In this document: positions 1-10,032 of the stretch, in pieces | Layout: every line of letters begins with the position of its first letter | How positions within the stretch are numbered: the stretch's first letter is position 1 | Source of the DNA: GWA1-40-21 sp038078215 | GTDB lineage: Bacteria; Patescibacteriota; Minisyncoccia; Phycocordibacterales; GWA1-40-21 | Assembly (NCBI GenBank): GCA_038078215.1 | Contig: JBBUED010000033.1 | Coordinates: 1 to 39,894, forward strand | Length of the DNA: 39,894 bases | Reading direction: 5' to 3' | Position numbers and translations under genes: made by a program | Notes under the pieces: generated by a model | Database searches by the model: none | The model's input: the letters and a program-made list of their open reading frames with translations, nothing else | Told to the model about the DNA's origin: nothing

Positions 1-15
1 TTCAGTTATCCCCAG

Positions 16-60
16 TTGCATCAGTTGATAGAGGTATTATAATAAAGTCAATGTTGACTT
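16..60 (+). promoter_or_regulatory. Promoter and operator-like palindrome of the giant surface gene
   Basis: A perfect TATAAT lies at 38-43, with a weak -35 (TTGCAT, 16-21) and a 16-nt spacer. A perfect inverted repeat, AAGTCAA-TG-TTGACTT, occupies 45-60, exactly where transcription should begin. Its place fits a repressor operator. That role is inference; no regulator is identifiable here. The remaining leader to the ATG is AT-rich with no clear Shine-Dalgarno site. Confidence 0.5.
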
Positions 61-118
61 ATCTTTGAGTAAGTCTTTGCATTTTTAATAAAGGTTTTTA
101 ACAATTTAATAAAGTTTT

Positions 119-3100
119 ATGCGCAATTGGAAAAATTTTTTTCTGTCGGCGACTGCTTTTTCGGCGTTGCCGTTTTTATTTATCAATCTCTTGTTTTCTA
201 CCAGTCTTGCCGAGGCGGCAATCACAGTTCAGGCTCCGCCTATAGACAGATTTTTCCAAAGTCCGACGGTTGGCGGAGGGGCGATATTGCCTCTTACCAG
301 TTTTATGCTGGTTCAGTCTAGCGGCTCTGACACTTTGTCTAAAGTCGGCGTCCAATTTTTTGCTTCCACGACAATGAGCCAGGGCGAAATTTCCAGAGTT
401 TCTCTTTGGAAAGAATCCGGCGCGACTCCTGGTTTCCAGATCGGACAGGACACATTCGTCGGCGGGGCGGCGTCAACCTCGCCAATGGTTGACGGAACTT
501 TAATCGTTCTTACGCCTACAGCGCCGGTTTCAATAACTTCAACTCCGTCTGAATTTTTCATAATCGCCTCAACGACGGCCGTGAGCGGAATCACGAACGG
601 TCACGGATTTGATTTGAGAATGCAGAATAATTTTGCCAGCACTTCGGCTCCGTCCGGAATAGGTTCGGCGTTTAATCCGGGCAAGAAAGTGACCCTTAAC
701 CAATCAGCCACGCTCAAGATAAGCGAAGTGAAAGCCGGCGCGACCGGCAACGCGGCGGATGAATTCGTTGAGCTTTACAACACGGGAGAAACAGACATCA
801 ATCTTGCCGACCTGCCTCTTAATTTGCATACTTTTTATTCCACGCCTAACGGCAGTTCCACTCCCGTCGCTTTGACGTATTATAAAAGAATAATACCGAG
901 CCACGGCTTTTTCTTAATCGGTTCGCAGGTGGGCTACAGCGGAACAACTCCTCTTGATGCCGTCTTCGCGACCAGCAGTTTCGGCGTTCTCGGCGTTAAC
1001 GGCGGAGTGTCCATAGCCACGAGCTCCGGAATCGCGGCGACTACCACGGCCATAGATAGAATCGCTTGGGGAACTCAAGCTCTTGCAAACGGAGAAGGCC
1101 CGTCACTACCGGCAGATTTGGGAAATGATAAGAGTTATGAACGCAAAGCCACCACCACTTCAACCGCGACGAAGATGGCTCCGGGCGGAGCAGATATCGG
1201 TAAAGGAAACGGAAGCGATCTAGGCGACAACAGATTGGACAATAATGGAGATGCTGTTGATGAAGGGGATTTTGTGGAGCAAAGTGGTTCAGGAATAAAT
1301 CCTCAAAATTCCAACAGTCCCGCTGAATTTCCTTTCGGCGGAGGAGGGGTGCCCGACACATCATCGCCTCAAGTCATGGGTTCTTATCCTTCGGATGGAA
1401 TGACCGGCGTGCCAATTGATTTTTCTTTCATTGGTTTTGGATTCAATAAACCTATGAGTTCAAGCACCATAAACACGACAAATGTGAGTTTGACCACGGG
1501 CGGAGGAGCGAATCTTTGTACGACCGTAAACTACAATCCGTTCCCGAATAATTTTGAACCGCCGGCAAAATGTTCTCTTTCAGCCAATCTTTCGCCTAGC
1601 GCGACTTACATTTTTACGGTTGGAACGGGAGTTCAAGATATATCAAGCAATTCCCTTGACCAAAATTCATTCACGGCGGGCAATCAAGCTTATACCGCCA
1701 CATTCACAGCCGGAGCGTCTGGGCAGACTTTCACCAATACTATGCCTCCCTCTATAATGGGAGTAAGTCCCTTCCAAGGAGGTTTCAATATCCCCACCAA
1801 CCTCGCGATGATATCCACTGAATTCAGGTCGGATATGAAAGTCAGCACTTTAAACAATACTAACATCACCTTGGCCTCGGGTGCGACTAATGTGCCTCTG
1901 GGCAATTTCTCTTTCAGCACTTCAACGGGCAGGTATATATTGACGGCAACCACAAGCCCGGCCAGTCTTCCTTTGTCTTCCAACACGGTTTACACAATTA
2001 CTGTCAAAACTGCAGTTCAAAACATCAACAGCATCTCTCTTCCGTCGCAATACACATCAACATTTACCACTAGCGCCCAAGCGGACAATTCCGCTCCGGC
2101 AATTGTGGGAGTTCTGCCCGCCGCCGGCGCGACCATTGCGGCTAACACGAGCGACTTCATCTTTACTTTTGACGATAATATTGATTCTTCAACAGCCACT
2201 TCCGGATCAGTCACCCTGGGTATTTCCGGCGGAGCTAATCTTCCCGGAAGCGTAATGTATAATCCAGTCGCTAAAGAAGGTCATTTCATACCGAACAACA
2301 TTTTACCGCTCGGGCAAAGCCTCGTTCTCGCTATTAAAGGAGCTTCAATAAAAAATGTCTCCGGCGTATATCTGGGCACTGATGTGACTAAAAACTATAC
2401 AGTTGAAGCGGTAAATTCCGATGTCACCGCTCCATCGATCCTTTTTGCAAACGGCAATGAATTTGAATTGGCGATTACCTTTAACGAAGCGGTTAACTCA
2501 ACCGATGCGACCACTCTTGCCAATTACTCACTGACCGTCGGCGGGACCGCCCAGACATTAAGCTCCTTGGCAGGCAATACTTTGACTTATGACGTTCAGA
2601 CAAGAACAGTCAAGCTTTCGGGCATTCATTTGACCTCTGCCGCCGCTTTCACAATTACTGCCCAGAATATAAAAGATACGACGGGCAACACTATGACTTC
2701 AAGTTCTTTCAACGGAACAATTTCTTCTGCTTCATCACAAGGGTTTGTCGGTCCGGGACTCTTCACTGGCACCACTTTTGGGGAACAGAAAGATTTCAGC
2801 GCGTCCGGAATAGGATTTATGCCTCCGGTTGAAATTCGCCCTTCAAGCAATTTCATAAACGCTTCCAGCACCTACAATTTTGAATTGCCGATAGCCAAGC
2901 AGATAGACGCTAATGGAACAATTGTCATTACTTTCCCATCTGCCGCCGATTTCAGTATTTGCTGCGCCGCAACCACGAGCGCCAGCAACCCTTTTATGAG
3001 CTCGCAAAATAGCGATATAAACGGACCAGGCACGGGAACAATAGGTATAAAATCTGTCGTCAAAGACGGAACATCCAAAACAGTAACTTTGACTTTGGAT

Positions 3101-6100
3101 ACAGCGACAAGATCAGAGCTCTTTAATAGCGTCACCGATACTCACGACTTCTTGCGGTTCGCGATTGCCGATATAAAAAATCCTTCAATACCGAAAGGCA
3201 TAGACACTTCGGGATACAGTATAGACATAAAATCCAAGAAAGCGGATGGGACTCTTCTCGAATCATTCTCCGCCAACCCTGTCTATATCGGAGGAGGTTC
3301 TTCGGGCGGAGGCGCAACAACAACGGTTCGGGGAAAGGCAACAGGAAATGGCGGAAATCTGGCAAATATGAAAATACATATGATGTCTCCGCTGACGGGT
3401 CTCCTTGACGCGATAACAGACACTTCGGGAGATTATCAATTCACTGATATACCTGTTGGCAGTCAAATGCTCACCAATAATTTCGGAGGAGGAAGCCAGT
3501 TCTTCTTGTTTACAGACCCTTTTATCAGTGGAATAAATGATTCAAACGGCGCCACCACTACGGCATTTTTCGGCGACAGTATGCCAACTCCCATTCAAGC
3601 GACTTCCACCAGTATTATTACCAGAAATTTCCCATTAACCGCCACTTCCTCGGCTATTAATTTCACTGTCAATGTTACGGCTTCAAGCGCCACTTTTGGC
3701 GCGACCGAACAGGTTGATGTATTCGCCGGCGGACCGGGAAAATTCATAACCAGAACGGTAACTCCTGGGAACGGAGCGCTGACCAATTCGCTTTTGACCA
3801 CAATACCTATACCTCAAGTGAACGGTCATTGGGGAATTGGAATAGGTCCAGCTATGCCTAAGGGTGTAGGTGAAATGATGGGTCCTATGCCGCAAGTTTC
3901 TTGGTCTATGCCAAAGCCTGTTGATGTTACGGTTTCCGGTTGTCCTTCAGCTTGTACAGCTACAGTAGACAATGTCACCGCGACTTCCAACTTATTCACC
4001 ATATCTAAAGCGGACAAAACAATAACTGGCTTGCTTCAAGACGGAAGCGGAAATTCTATGTCCGGAGCGATGGTCTTTGCTTACTCTCCGACCGGAGGCT
4101 CAGGCAATCAAGCACAGACTTCCGCATCGGGCTCATTTTCTATCGGTGTTACGCAAGGATCTTATGTCGTGGGAGCTTTCTCGCCGGGTATCGGCCAATC
4201 AAAAGAAGTTACCGTAGTCGTTAATTCATCAGGCAGTGTCTTTGTAGGCGGTTCGCCAACGGCTTCCACCGGAACAACCGGAGCCAATCCTTTCGTAATG
4301 AAAATGACAAAGCCCGGCAACAAAATAACCGGCCGCGTGACTGACGGCACGAATCCCGTCGGAGGCGCTTCGGTCTACGCTTACAGAACGGACGGTCCCG
4401 GACACGGCGACGCGATTACGGATTCTTCAACAGGAAATTACACGATTTATGCGGACAACGGTTCGTGGAAAGTCGGCGCTTTCGTGCCGGGATTCGGTCC
4501 TATGACCGAACAGACGGTGACGGTGGCGAGCGCTGATAAGACGGGCATAGACTTCGCTCCGACTTCAGGAACGACCCTTTCCATTCTTTCAGGCACTTTA
4601 TACGAAGACCTTGACAATAATAATATTTACGCGACCGGCACGGAAGCTATTTCCGGCGCGGTCATCAGAGTCTCGGGAAGTGGCGGAACGAACGAGGGTA
4701 TGTCCGGTAGCGACGGTTCTTTCTCCATCAGAGTGCCTTCGGGGAACGGCTACAACATTACCGATATTTTCCATCCTTCTTACGGCAGAATCGCCCCGCT
4801 CAACAGCGCCGGAACCGCAATTGGAACATTAAACCTTACGGCCTCAACGACTAAATACATCAGAGTTCCGGTGAGAAGAACGGTAACCGTGAATATCAAA
4901 GATTCAGGCGGCAGTCTTCTTACTGTGCCTAAGGCCTTCATTGACCTGTTTGATAATGTAAGACAGTCCGGAATTCACGCGGAGATTATCAACGCTTCTT
5001 CCACAACAATATCGGTGCCGAACGGAGCCAGTACGACGATTCGCGCTTTCATACAGGGAATGCCGTCGTCAAACGTTTCCATCTCCGCGGTTAACAGCGA
5101 TACTTTGATTCTAAGCGGAGTCCTTGAAGTCAACGGGAACGAAGGGGTCAATCTGACGGTTGACACTTCATCCAAGCCGATGAGAACCATTTCCGGAACC
5201 GTCTACAAAACGGCGGCGAGCGGAGGGAACGAATTGGCGGACGCTTGGGTGCAATTTATTGACAACGCCAATGGAATCCGCGTAGGAACGCAGGCGTCTT
5301 CAGCTGGCGCTTACAGCGTGAAGCTGGCTGACGGGACATATAACGCGATGGCGATGAAACCTGGATATGTCGGAACTCCTTCGTCGGTCACGGTTGGCGG
5401 CGACATTACTCAAAACTTTGTTCTTATTCAATCAAGTTTGACTATTTCCGGACAAGTGACGGCCGGAGGTTCGGCCGCCAAGGATGCTTTCGTCAGAGCT
5501 GAAAAGGCGGGCGGAGGAGAAGCTATAGCGAAAACCGATACTAGCGGAAATTATATCCTTAATGTGACAAGCGGAACGTGGCGGGTGTTCGCCACGGCGG
5601 AAGGGTATAGCCAGGCCAGTTATTCATCCAATCCCTTGATGGTGACGACAGGCTCGCAGAGCAGTATTAATATCGCTTTGACCTCGGCGGTTTCGCTCCA
5701 GACGAAGCTCGCGACATCCAACACCTTTACCGACACTTCAGCCGGCACATTCAACGACAGCACGGTCGGAGTGAATATCCAGCTTGATTCAGGCACTCTC
5801 GGCTCGGCGGGAAGTAGCGCTTATTTGACCGCGAGAGAGACTAGCAACATCCCCAATACGGCGAGCGTGAATATCATCGGCAACAAGGCCAAAGACATAA
5901 GCGCCTATTCCGGCGGCAGTCAAGTAAAGAATCTTCAGTCTGGCAAATCGGCCACCGTTGACTTGACTTACACCAAGAGCGAATTGACCGGAGACGGGAT
6001 AACCACGACTGATAAAGTAAGCAAGCTTAGTATGGTCTCATACAGCGACGACAAGCAGGAATGGGAATCTCTCTCAACCACAATCACTTATAAAGATTCG

Positions 6101-6595
6101 AACGGTTTGCCGATAGCCTCCCCTTCCTCTGACTTGACGGGCGTAGCGACGGTAGTGTTTACGGCAGTTGGTACACACTTCTCACCATACGCTTTGTCTG
6201 AAGCGACAGGCATAAATCCTCCGGATGTTCCTGTCGGGTTGGATGCCTCGGCGGGATTGGCCGGTAGCGGACAAATTACCGTCAACTGGAGTTCGGTCAG
6301 CGGCGCCACCGGATATTACATATACAGAGACACATCTTCCACCGGTTCATTCCCCCTCTTGGTTGACGCGGGAAATGTTACGAGTTATGCCAATACGGGA
6401 CTTACCGGCGGGACGACTTATTATTACAAAGTTTCCGCTTATAAAAATACAGGCAGTCCGGAATCAGCCGCATCGGCATCGGTAAACGCGAGCGTGTCGG
6501 CAAGCAGTGGCGGCTCGGGAGGAGGATTTTCAATTACCAGCAGAACCGTCACCTCATCCTCCTCTTCCGCCGCATCGGCCACGGCTTCATCCGCG
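119..6595 (+). CDS. Giant secreted multidomain surface protein, 3' end lost in gap
   Basis: At least 2159 residues are visible. Residues 1-33 form a signal peptide ending near AEA. Domains, by recognisable sequence features: a lamin-tail domain (about 196-342), several bacterial Ig-like (Big_5-type) repeats (about 413-870, opening with SxPxVxGxxP-like strands), a further beta-rich segment (about 903-1045), at least five carboxypeptidase-regulatory-like beta-sandwiches (starting near 1067, 1300, 1400, 1689 and 1774, each with a G-x-V-T-D-style start and a SGNY/SGSF turn), an SdrD-B-like segment near 1491, and a fibronectin type III domain (about 2034-2127). A Ser/Thr/Ala-rich low-complexity tail then runs into the N gap. 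Such proteins are typical large surface or adhesion proteins of CPR bacteria. The stop codon and any C-terminal anchor are not visible; reading through the gap would translate the terminator and is an artefact. Confidence 0.85.
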
Positions 6596-6695
6596 NNNNN
6601 NNNNNNNNNNNNNNNNNNNNNNNNNNNNNNNNNNNNNNNNNNNNNNNNNNNNNNNNNNNNNNNNNNNNNNNNNNNNNNNNNNNNNNNNNNNNNNN
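6596..6695. other. 100-N assembly gap
   Basis: Exactly 100 N, the usual placeholder for a scaffold join of unknown length. It interrupts the Ser/Thr-rich C-terminal tail of the surface protein just before that gene's terminator. Repetitive low-complexity coding sequence is a likely reason for the break (inference). Confidence 0.97.
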
Positions 6696-6696
6696 A

Positions 6697-6731
6697 AAAA
6701 ACTTGTGGACACTCGGTGTCCACAAGTTTTT
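6697..6731 (+). terminator. Intrinsic terminator of the surface protein gene
   Basis: A perfect 16-bp stem (6697-6712 with 6716-6731) has a TCG loop, a GC-containing centre (CTTGTGGACAC) and a run of five T at the 3' side. It lies directly after the gap, so the surface gene must end inside the gap. Confidence 0.85.
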
Positions 6732-6805
6732 ATTTGCTTGATTTTAGGTTTATGAGATGGAATAATTACTACAAATGATGTTCTTTGGTCATTCTATCTA
6801 ACTTT

Positions 6806-6980
6806 GAATTACGAAACTCTTACTCGACGGGCTATTTTGAGGGTACGGATTTTTTGAAGCTTAAAAAATCCTGAAATTCTCGTCCCTCACCAGTTTTGAT
6901 TTTAGAAATTTCCACTTCCAAAACTGGTGAGGGACTCAAAACCCCTTCAAAATAGCCCGCCTCGACGAGTTTCGTAATTC
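6806..6980. repeat. Dispersed palindromic element, copy A (three-way junction)
   Basis: It is bounded by GAATTACGAAACTC (6806) and GAGTTTCGTAATTC (ending 6980). The outer stem continues inward through GGGCTATTTTGA (6829-6840) paired with 6947-6958. Inside are two hairpins: GGATTTTTT/AAAAAATCC (6847-6855 with 6863-6871, AAGCTT-containing loop) and a perfect 17-bp stem (6882-6898 with 6919-6935). Bases 6841-6882 are identical to 11624-11665 in copy B. No ORF lies inside. It fills most of the 260-bp spacer between the surface gene terminator and the next gene. Confidence 0.85.
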
Positions 6981-7037
6981 ATAGTCTCTAAAGTCTTTTA
7001 ACCCGAATTTTTAACAATTTCTTAGGAGGGGTGCTGA

Positions 7038-7364
7038 ATGAAGATGAAAAGTTCTTTAATATTTTATCTACCGTTTGTGTTTATCGCTTCAATTTATTTT
7101 TTAACATTGAGATCGGAAGGAAAAGCTGAACAACCGAGAAAGATTGGACAGATTCAAAACAATATAAAAAAAATAATTGTCATTGAAACGGAAGAGTTTG
7201 AACCGTTCGGAAGAGTTATATGTAAGACTGCTAACGGCAATAGATCTATTTTTACCGATTGGATGAGCGCAAAGGATGCCGTTATCGCAAAGGCAGAGAT
7301 GGTGGAACGTTATCGTAATAATAGTCTTGAGATATTCATTGAGTACGATAAATATCTATATTAG
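7038..7364 (+). CDS. Small membrane-anchored or secreted protein, unknown function
   Basis: 108 aa, not recognised. The N-terminus (about residues 5-24) is a hydrophobic helix, acting as a signal anchor or signal peptide; the rest is a small soluble domain of mixed charge ending in a tyrosine-rich segment. The start is fixed by a strong AGGAGGGG site (from 7024) about 8 nt before the ATG, which is rare in this window. The gene stands alone between copy A of the palindromic element and its own terminator at 7381. No cysteine pair or catalytic motif is evident. Confidence 0.6.
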   Translation: MKMKSSLIFYLPFVFIASIYFLTLRSEGKAEQPRKIGQIQNNIKKIIVIETEEFEPFGRVICKTANGNRSIFTDWMSAKDAVIAKAEMVERYRNNSLEIFIEYDKYLY

Positions 7365-7380
7365 TAGTCTTTTTTGACAA

Positions 7381-7415
7381 GAGGCGTTGTTTGTTTAAAC
7401 GCCTCTTTCCCTTTT
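7381..7415 (+). terminator. Intrinsic terminator
   Basis: The stem is GAGGCGTT (7381-7388) paired with AACGCCTC (7398-7405), with a 9-nt loop and a T-rich tail. It separates the 108-aa gene from the redox group that follows. Confidence 0.8.
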
Positions 7416-7423
7416 AAATTTTG

Positions 7424-7432
7424 TGATATACT
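7424..7432 (+). promoter_or_regulatory. Extended -10 of the redox group, probably leaderless
   Basis: TGA-TATACT (TATACT at 7427-7432) is an extended -10 that ends 10 nt before the ATG at 7443. A transcript starting about 7 nt after the -10 would carry almost no 5' leader. Confidence 0.45.
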
Positions 7433-7442
7433 TTTTAAAATT

Positions 7443-7646
7443 ATGGAAAATGAAATTTTGAAAAAACTTGAGGAGCAGGCGAGAAAGATTGAGGGAATTT
7501 ATATTTCCGTGGGAAAAATGAGAAAGTATTTTCTTTGGACTTTGATCACAACCGTGGCATTTGTCGTCTTGCCTCTCGTCGGACTCATGTTCGCAATTCC
7601 GAAATTTTTAAGTACTTATGATATGGCAAGCGGACTAGGATTATAA
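7443..7646 (+). CDS. Small single-span membrane protein
   Basis: 67 aa. An amphipathic, Glu/Lys-rich N-terminus (residues 1-30, probably a short coiled coil) precedes one or two hydrophobic segments (about 32-58). The ATG at 7443 was chosen over an upstream in-frame start at 7374 because the upstream part crosses the terminator hairpin and an extended -10 lies just before 7443. The gene is 29 nt upstream of the DoxX gene and probably co-transcribed with it. No family recognised. Short membrane proteins of this layout are common in CPR genomes. Confidence 0.55.
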   Translation: MENEILKKLEEQARKIEGIYISVGKMRKYFLWTLITTVAFVVLPLVGLMFAIPKFLSTYDMASGLGL

Positions 7647-7675
7647 TTCTTTAGTAATTTATTTTTAATAAAAAT

Positions 7676-8116
7676 ATGACAAAATTTCAAAAACTTTCAA
7701 TTTTAATCCTCCGTCTATCGCTCGGCTTTTTAATGTTCTACGCCGGCATTACGAAAGTGACGGACTCGTCATGGTCGGCGGCCGGATATTTAAAAGGAGC
7801 CAAGGCCGTCGTCCCTTTTTATAATTTTCTTTTAAGTCCTTCGGTTTTGCCCGTCATAAATTTTCTGAACGAATGGGGTCTGACGCTTCTCGGAATATCC
7901 CTGATATTCGGAGTATTTGTCAGGTTGAGCTCGACTCTTGGAATTGTCTTGATGATTCTCTATTATCTTCCGATTTCAAAATTTCCTTATGTCGGAGACC
8001 ATTCTTATCTTGTTGACGAACATATAATTTATTCCTCCGTTCTTTTACTGCTTATGGCATTCAACGCCGGCAGAATATTCGGCTTTGATGGATGGTTCTT
8101 CAAATTCCGCCGATGA
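7676..8116 (+). CDS. DoxX family membrane protein
   Basis: 146 aa with four predicted membrane helices. The opening ILRLSLGFLMFYAGITKV is the DoxX signature (R-x-x-L-G-x-x-F-x-x-A-G-x-x-K). DoxX proteins are quinone-linked or redox-associated membrane subunits; some form complexes with superoxide dismutase or thiol proteins. It lies first in a run with a thioredoxin-fold DsbA protein, a second DoxX-like protein and a peroxiredoxin, so a role in envelope thiol redox balance is likely (inference). There is no Shine-Dalgarno site before the ATG. Confidence 0.75.
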   Translation: MTKFQKLSILILRLSLGFLMFYAGITKVTDSSWSAAGYLKGAKAVVPFYNFLLSPSVLPVINFLNEWGLTLLGISLIFGVFVRLSSTLGIVLMILYYLPISKFPYVGDHSYLVDEHIIYSSVLLLLMAFNAGRIFGFDGWFFKFRR

Positions 8117-8173
8117 TTGAACTCAAGATATTGACTATATTATTTTTCTGCGAAATAATTTAACAGCTAACTT

Positions 8174-8839
8174 ATGGAAAACAAAATAACAATTCGCACT
8201 GTGGCATTTTGGGGAATATCCGCCTTGGTTCTTGGTGGAATAGTTTTTGGAATGGTAAAAATCGCATCGCGAAATTCTCCAAATAATAAAGAGCCTTTGT
8301 CTTTGGCGGACATACTTACTGAAAGCGACTGGATAAGAGGGAACAAAAACGCGAAAGTTATAATCACCGAATACAGCGACTTTCAGTGTCCGGCCTGCGC
8401 CGCCTATTATGAGCTTGTCAAACAAGTTCATAAAGATTTTGGCGACAATTTGGCGATTGTTTACAGGCATTTTCCGCTCCGACAAATACACGCGAACGCG
8501 GAGGCGGCCGCTTTGTCCGCCGAAGCCGCGGGCAGGCAGGGCAAGTTTTGGGAAATGCACGATATGATATTTGAAAGCCAAGAAAACTGGAAGGACGAGA
8601 AAAACGCTCAAGAAATTTTCAGCGAATACGCGGGAAAGTTAGATTTGGATGCGGAACGATTTAAGTTGGATTTGAATTTAAAAGAGTTAAAACAGAAAGT
8701 TGAAGCCGATTATCAGAGCGGAGTTAAAGCCGGAGTGAATCACACGCCGACTTTCTTCTTGAACGGCAAGGAAATCCAAAATCCGCGAAGTTATGAAGAG
8801 TTTAAACAAATCATCAATGACTCTCAATCAGGAAAATAA
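8174..8839 (+). CDS. Membrane-anchored DsbA-like thiol:disulfide oxidoreductase (CPAC)
   Basis: 221 aa. An N-terminal hydrophobic helix (about 10-31) anchors the protein, and the thioredoxin-fold domain faces outside. The active site is C72-P-A-C75 in the context YSDFQCPACAAY; the cis-proline loop is the later HTPTFFLNG. The family (DsbA/Thioredoxin_4) makes or shuffles disulfides in exported proteins. The helical insert (about 110-180) is typical of DsbA-like proteins. It lies 57 nt after the doxX gene. A second paralogue with CPFC is at 26927-27646. No DsbB or VKOR partner is visible in this window. Confidence 0.85.
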   Translation: MENKITIRTVAFWGISALVLGGIVFGMVKIASRNSPNNKEPLSLADILTESDWIRGNKNAKVIITEYSDFQCPACAAYYELVKQVHKDFGDNLAIVYRHFPLRQIHANAEAAALSAEAAGRQGKFWEMHDMIFESQENWKDEKNAQEIFSEYAGKLDLDAERFKLDLNLKELKQKVEADYQSGVKAGVNHTPTFFLNGKEIQNPRSYEEFKQIINDSQSGK

Positions 8840-8975
8840 ATTCGTCTGATTCAATTTTCTTCCGGTGAGCTTTCCTGGATTTTAGATGCCTCATAACTCG
8901 CTTGTTTTTGGGATTATCGCGTTAAAATTTAGTGGAAAAGTCGTTAGTCAATAAATTAACAATAAATTATTTTTT

Positions 8976-9338
8976 ATGAATAATCAAAAAACCATTCAAT
9001 GGATTTTGAGAATTGCCGTCGCCGGCGAATTTCTCGGTCATGGCGTTCTCGCTTTGCAGGGCAAGAAGGATTGGATAGGGTGGATAAGTGAAATAACGGG
9101 AGTTCAAAACGAGCTAGCGGTTAAGTTGCTGTTTATTTTTGGAATTATGGATTTGCTGGTGGCGCTCGTTGTTTTGTTTAAACCGATCAAGCCAGTGCTT
9201 CTTTGGGCGACTTTCTGGGGATTTTGGACGGCGCTCGTGCGTCCTATCGTGGGACAACCGATCTGGGATTTTATTGAACGATTCGCAAACTGGGGCGCTC
9301 CATTGGCTCTGTATTTCATCTTGCGTTCAAAAAATTAA
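8976..9338 (+). CDS. DoxX-like small integral membrane protein
   Basis: 120 aa, four hydrophobic segments. The opening ILRIAVAGEFLGHGVLAL resembles the first helix of the DoxX/DoxD superfamily (R-x-x-x-G-x-x-x-G-H-G) but lacks the AGxxK motif. Conserved-looking Trp and Gly residues lie in the loops. It sits between the DsbA-like gene and the peroxiredoxin, 40 nt upstream of the latter, which supports a shared redox role. The DoxX relationship is suggestive, not certain. A possible -10 (TAAAAT in the stretch gttaaaattt near 8920) precedes it. Confidence 0.55.
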   Translation: MNNQKTIQWILRIAVAGEFLGHGVLALQGKKDWIGWISEITGVQNELAVKLLFIFGIMDLLVALVVLFKPIKPVLLWATFWGFWTALVRPIVGQPIWDFIERFANWGAPLALYFILRSKN

Positions 9339-9378
9339 ATTTAGTTAATTATAATTATTTTAAATTAATACATTAAAT

Positions 9379-9906
9379 ATGGTTAAAGTTGGAGAAAAAG
9401 CGCCGGAATTTTCAAATGTTGCCGCTTATCAAAAGAGAAGCGACTTCCCGAAAAAAATTTCTTTTTACGATTACAAGGACAAATGGCTGGTTCTGTTTTT
9501 TTACCCTCGCGACTTTACTTTTATCTGTCCCACGGAGATAAAGGAATTCAGCCGTTTAGAGAAAGAATTCAAAAATTTGAATTGCGAAATTCTAGCTTGC
9601 TCAACTGACAGCGAGTGGTCGCACAAGAATTGGTTTGAAAGAGATTTAAAAGAGGTGCGATATCCGGTGCTGGCCGATACGACGCAGGATATTTCCCGTT
9701 CTTATAATGCGCTTGGAAAAGACGGCGCGGCGCAGAGAGGAACTTTTATCATTGACCCGGAAGGTATTCTTCGCTGGATGATGGTTTCCGATAATTCCGT
9801 CGGCCGTTCCGTCAAAGAAACTCTGCGGGCGGTTAAGGCGCTTCAGACCGGCGAGCTCTGTCCGGTGGAATGGGAGCCAGGCGATGAATTTCTTAAAAAG
9901 CCCTAA
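9379..9906 (+). CDS. Typical 2-Cys peroxiredoxin (AhpC/Prx1 type)
   Basis: 175 aa. It reduces hydrogen peroxide and organic peroxides with thiol electrons. The peroxidatic cysteine is C50 in FYPRDFTFICPTE; the resolving cysteine is C161 in GELCPVEWEPG, the pattern of typical 2-Cys enzymes working as dimers or decamers. R120 in the GAAQRGTFIID segment matches the conserved active-site arginine. Length is near the family norm (about 190). No AhpF reductase is nearby, so electrons probably come from thioredoxin. It is the last gene of the redox group and ends in a nested hairpin. Confidence 0.92.
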   Translation: MVKVGEKAPEFSNVAAYQKRSDFPKKISFYDYKDKWLVLFFYPRDFTFICPTEIKEFSRLEKEFKNLNCEILACSTDSEWSHKNWFERDLKEVRYPVLADTTQDISRSYNALGKDGAAQRGTFIIDPEGILRWMMVSDNSVGRSVKETLRAVKALQTGELCPVEWEPGDEFLKKP

Positions 9907-9974
9907 AAACCTTTATGAAATCGCTTGGTACTCCGACTACCAAGTTGTTTTTGGTTCTGATATCCAAAGGTTTT
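9906..9974 (+). terminator. Nested hairpin after the peroxiredoxin gene
   Basis: AAAACCTTT (9906-9914) pairs with AAAGGTTTT (9966-9974). Enclosed is a second hairpin, CTTGGTA-N7-TACCAAG (9924-9944), followed by a T run. It starts on the last base of the stop codon and may work as terminator. The inner 21-nt unit recurs twice in the palindrome at 12169-12214. Confidence 0.55.
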
Positions 9975-9998
9975 AAATTTCTATTGGTTTGTTTTTGC

Positions 9999-10026
9999 TT
10001 GACATCGCGTATTAAGGGTTTAAAAT
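9999..10026 (+). promoter_or_regulatory. Consensus-type promoter of the 127-aa orphan gene
   Basis: TTGACA (9999-10004), 16-nt spacer, TAAAAT (10021-10026). The start of transcription should fall near 10033, about 180 nt before the coding start at 10214. Confidence 0.65.
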
Positions 10027-10032
10027 TTAAGC

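Noticed and set aside
1041..5190. Several antisense ORFs of 60-107 codons within the surface protein gene
   Set aside because: They are low-complexity mirrors of a Ser/Thr/Gly/Ala-rich reading frame, with no start signals or family features.
6596..6778. Extension of the surface ORF through the N gap to 6778
   Set aside because: The apparent last 27 codons translate the terminator hairpin and its downstream spacer. The real stop is inside the gap.
8135..8611. 158-codon antisense ORF over the DsbA-like gene
   Set aside because: The plus frame has clear thioredoxin-fold motifs; the antisense frame has none.
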